From the NCBI GenBank assembly GCA_031279175.1, contig JAITJA010000044.1, positions 1-7,442 on the forward strand: 7,442 nucleotides of DNA. The letters are read 5' to 3'. The DNA is from Odoribacteraceae bacterium. GTDB lineage: Bacteria > Bacteroidota > Bacteroidia > Bacteroidales > Marinifilaceae. The translations under genes were made by a program, and so were the position numbers. This document shows positions 6,191-7,442 of the stretch, in pieces (position 1 is the first letter of the stretch; each line of letters starts with the position of its first letter). The notes below the pieces were generated by a model, which saw only the letters and a list, made by a program, of their open reading frames with translations, was not told where the DNA came from and did no database searches.

Positions 6191-6577
6191 CTAGAATTTA
6201 AGGTTTAGTTTTTCAATTGCTATTTGTTTTAATGAAAGTAATTTCTGGTAATTCCTCCTGTTCCTCGATACCTCCTTGAATATCTCCTCGGCCACCTGTT
6301 GCAAGTTCGTGTTCACAAACCTGTCCGGGTGGCATTTCCTGCTTAACTCCCTGTAAAGTTCTTTTGATTTTGCAATACTGTCTACAATATTCTGCATGTT
6401 CGCGCTATCCCCGGTATTCTTCATGTCGCGTTTGTCCATGCCGATAAACTCCCTCGGGATACTTTTCCTTCTTGCCGTTAGCAGGAGCAGTATAACGATC
6501 GCTTCTCCTAACGCGATCCAGAACCACGCGGAAATGGAATCGCTCATCACCTGTACAGCCACGCCCGTCGTGTCCAT
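6191..6577 (-). CDS. Membrane-anchored J-domain-like protein
   Basis: The 128-residue product has one membrane segment (about 15-34), followed by ARRK. By the positive-inside rule this places the rest in the cytoplasm. Residues about 62-120 resemble the helix II - HPD - helix III part of a J domain: KELYRELSRKCHPDRF (His83-Pro84-Asp85), then a long helix with VAEEIFKEVSRNRRNYQKL. The usual helix I is short or missing, so it is called J-like. J domains stimulate the ATPase of DnaK-type chaperones; this one would do so at the inner membrane, though its client is unknown. The start is set at ATG 6577, which overlaps the previous gene's stop as TAATG, a sign of translational coupling. A longer frame from GTG 6631 would lie inside the previous gene. 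The 4-bp gap to the next gene suggests one operon. Confidence 0.82.
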   Translation of the reverse strand: MDTTGVAVQVMSDSISAWFWIALGEAIVILLLLTARRKSIPREFIGMDKRDMKNTGDSANMQNIVDSIAKSKELYRELSRKCHPDRFVNTNLQQVAEEIFKEVSRNRRNYQKLLSLKQIAIEKLNLKF

Positions 6578-6981
6578 TATTTTCTCGCGTTTAAAAGTCC
6601 CCCGGTATGGGCGTAGTTTTTCAATTTCCACTTTAATCCAAACGCCCCTATTGAATCATGTATTTCCAGCGTGTCCCATCCCAGCACGATAAGCTTTCGC
6701 ACCATCCCCTCGTTTGCCAACACGATAGCCCCTATTTCTTCCATTTCTTGCCTGCTTAGTTCTGTCCCTGTCAACGCTTTTATCCTCAATCCCCCCCCGA
6801 GGAACTTCGAGAACTCGTGCCTGAACGCGCTATCGCCCTTGGTTATCTTTGCCTCGAGAAGAGTAGGCACGCTCCCGGAGATAAACGCGAGTTTACTCTC
6901 CCGGTTGAAATCGCGAATAAGCTTGTAGCGTTCATTCATTTCGCCAAACCATTCGCTGATGAGTATTAATCTATACCACAT
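6577..6981 (-). CDS. Small soluble protein of unknown function, first gene of the module
   Basis: The family is not recognised. The 134-residue product has no signal peptide or membrane segment. It appears to have a helical N-terminal part (MWYRLILISEWFGEMNERYK) and a middle region FSKFLGGGLRIKALTGTELS. The C-terminal part, with EEIGAIVLANEGMVRKLIVL and GWDTLEIHDSIGAFGLKWKL, looks like a folded domain. ATG 6981 is preferred because the frame further up starts only at a GTG (7065). TATATTCG at 7046-7039 could be a -7 box for a transcript starting after that GTG, but no good -33 box was found. The stop overlaps the J-like gene's start, so the two products are likely made together. An antisense frame on the plus strand is rejected. 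Confidence 0.78.
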   Translation of the reverse strand: MWYRLILISEWFGEMNERYKLIRDFNRESKLAFISGSVPTLLEAKITKGDSAFRHEFSKFLGGGLRIKALTGTELSRQEMEEIGAIVLANEGMVRKLIVLGWDTLEIHDSIGAFGLKWKLKNYAHTGGLLNARK

Positions 6982-7065
6982 ATTTGTTCGTTCACTTATT
7001 AAATTCAATCGTTTCGTTTCTGGCAGTGTTTGTATTCGCGAATATACCCGACCAATACTTGCCAC

Positions 7066-7198
7066 GACACTTTATGTGGTTCGTTTAACCTACTTTGTGA
7101 TCTTGTTGTATTTCCGCGTAATCTCGCGCGAGTTATCACGGGTTCGCGGCAAGATTATGCTTTCGGATAGCTATCAGAGGTACAGGGTGACGGTCTCT
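7066..7198. other. Gene-free spacer with a palindrome
   Basis: No gene is supported here. CTCGCGCGAG is a 10-bp perfect palindrome at about 7124-7133, inside a longer imperfect stem (TAA, a bulged T, CTCGC, then GCGAGTTA). It has no T run, so it could be an operator or a cruciform-prone site rather than a terminator. Confidence 0.35.
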
Positions 7199-7442
7199 TT
7201 AAAGATACCGAGCGATGGATCGCGGCTTGCCGGTACGCGCTGTCGCGATCCCTGTAGCGAGAGAATCCCCGTACCCGTTAAATATAGACCTGTCTTGTTG
7301 CTGGTGCAGAGGCCGGGGAAGGAACTTTACGCTGTACTGTATCGCCCGATTTTCGGTGCGGACCTCCCTCAGCGGAACCATTGCGTACGCGAAGGTCATG
7401 CTCGTCATCGGCTGATTGCATTTGTTTAAGTCGCTCAGCGCC
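7199..7442 (-). CDS. Possible C-terminal fragment of a gene entering from the right edge
   Basis: On the minus strand one frame is open from the right edge to a TAA at 7201-7199, about 80 residues, ending GKPRSIARYL. It contains MTFAYAMVPLREVRTENRAI and has no recognised domain. Another frame on the opposite strand (7215-7415) is of similar length, so open length alone does not decide. An 8-bp inverted repeat (GGATCGCG 7217-7224, CGCGATCC 7244-7251) lies within it. It could also be non-coding or remains of a decayed gene. Confidence 0.25.
   Translation of the reverse strand, partial: ALSDLNKCNQPMTSMTFAYAMVPLREVRTENRAIQYSVKFLPRPLHQQQDRSIFNGYGDSLATGIATARTGKPRSIARYL

Noticed and set aside
6578..6631. 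GTG start at 6631 for the J-like protein
   Set aside because: It would overlap the previous gene by more than 50 bp, whereas ATG 6577 gives the coupled TAATG junction.
6959..7429. Plus-strand frame of 156 residues at the right end
   Set aside because: It overlaps the first gene of the three-gene module in antisense and has no recognisable domain or ribosome site.

Overview
The window looks like chromosomal DNA of a Bacteroidota bacterium, most likely order Bacteroidales. Four things suggest this: a long-form HisG next to HisD; a surface-type lipoprotein with BACON-like, discoidin and M60-like peptidase domains; two candidate promoters close to the Bacteroidota TTTG / TAnnTTTG type; and weak Shine-Dalgarno sites. 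The his genes and the peptidase are GC-rich, while the right-hand accessory genes are visibly more AT-rich. The genus cannot be fixed from sequence alone.

Left part (1-2155, minus strand): the start of a histidine operon. A promoter (2125-2155) is followed by a 19-residue leader peptide with four His codons (2040-2099), a hairpin that looks like an attenuator terminator (1970-2001), hisG (1074-1931) and hisD (1-1061, cut by the left edge). HisG performs the first committed step of histidine synthesis and HisD the last two oxidations. The leader suggests control by ribosome stalling at His codons, on top of feedback inhibition of HisG.

Middle intergenic stretch (2156-2799): no convincing protein gene. 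It holds fourteen imperfect-to-perfect palindromes whose centres lie exactly 21 bp apart. The first ten have a GTCAC-G-GTGAC core (2274-2475). The last four have a CCGCG...CGCGG core (2481-2562). The palindrome sequence changes but the 21-bp register does not. The block is bracketed by a 12-bp inverted repeat (2181-2192 and 2598-2609). On the minus strand a terminator-like hairpin with eight Ts (2175-2198) lies just before the his promoter. This is the most unusual element in the window.

Right-centre (2738-5613, plus strand): a promoter candidate, a 920-residue lipoprotein with an M60-like (enhancin/mucinase-type) metallopeptidase domain, and a strong terminator. The protein probably sits on the cell surface and cleaves glycosylated proteins such as mucin.

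Right part (5674-6981, minus strand): three tightly packed small genes convergent with the peptidase. In transcription order they encode an unrecognised soluble protein, a single-pass membrane protein with a J-domain-like HPD region, and a protein with about four membrane segments. The first two overlap as TAATG and the last two are 4 bp apart, so they are probably one operon, perhaps acquired. The last 460 bases hold little: a possible C-terminal fragment entering from the right edge (7199-7442) and some inverted repeats.
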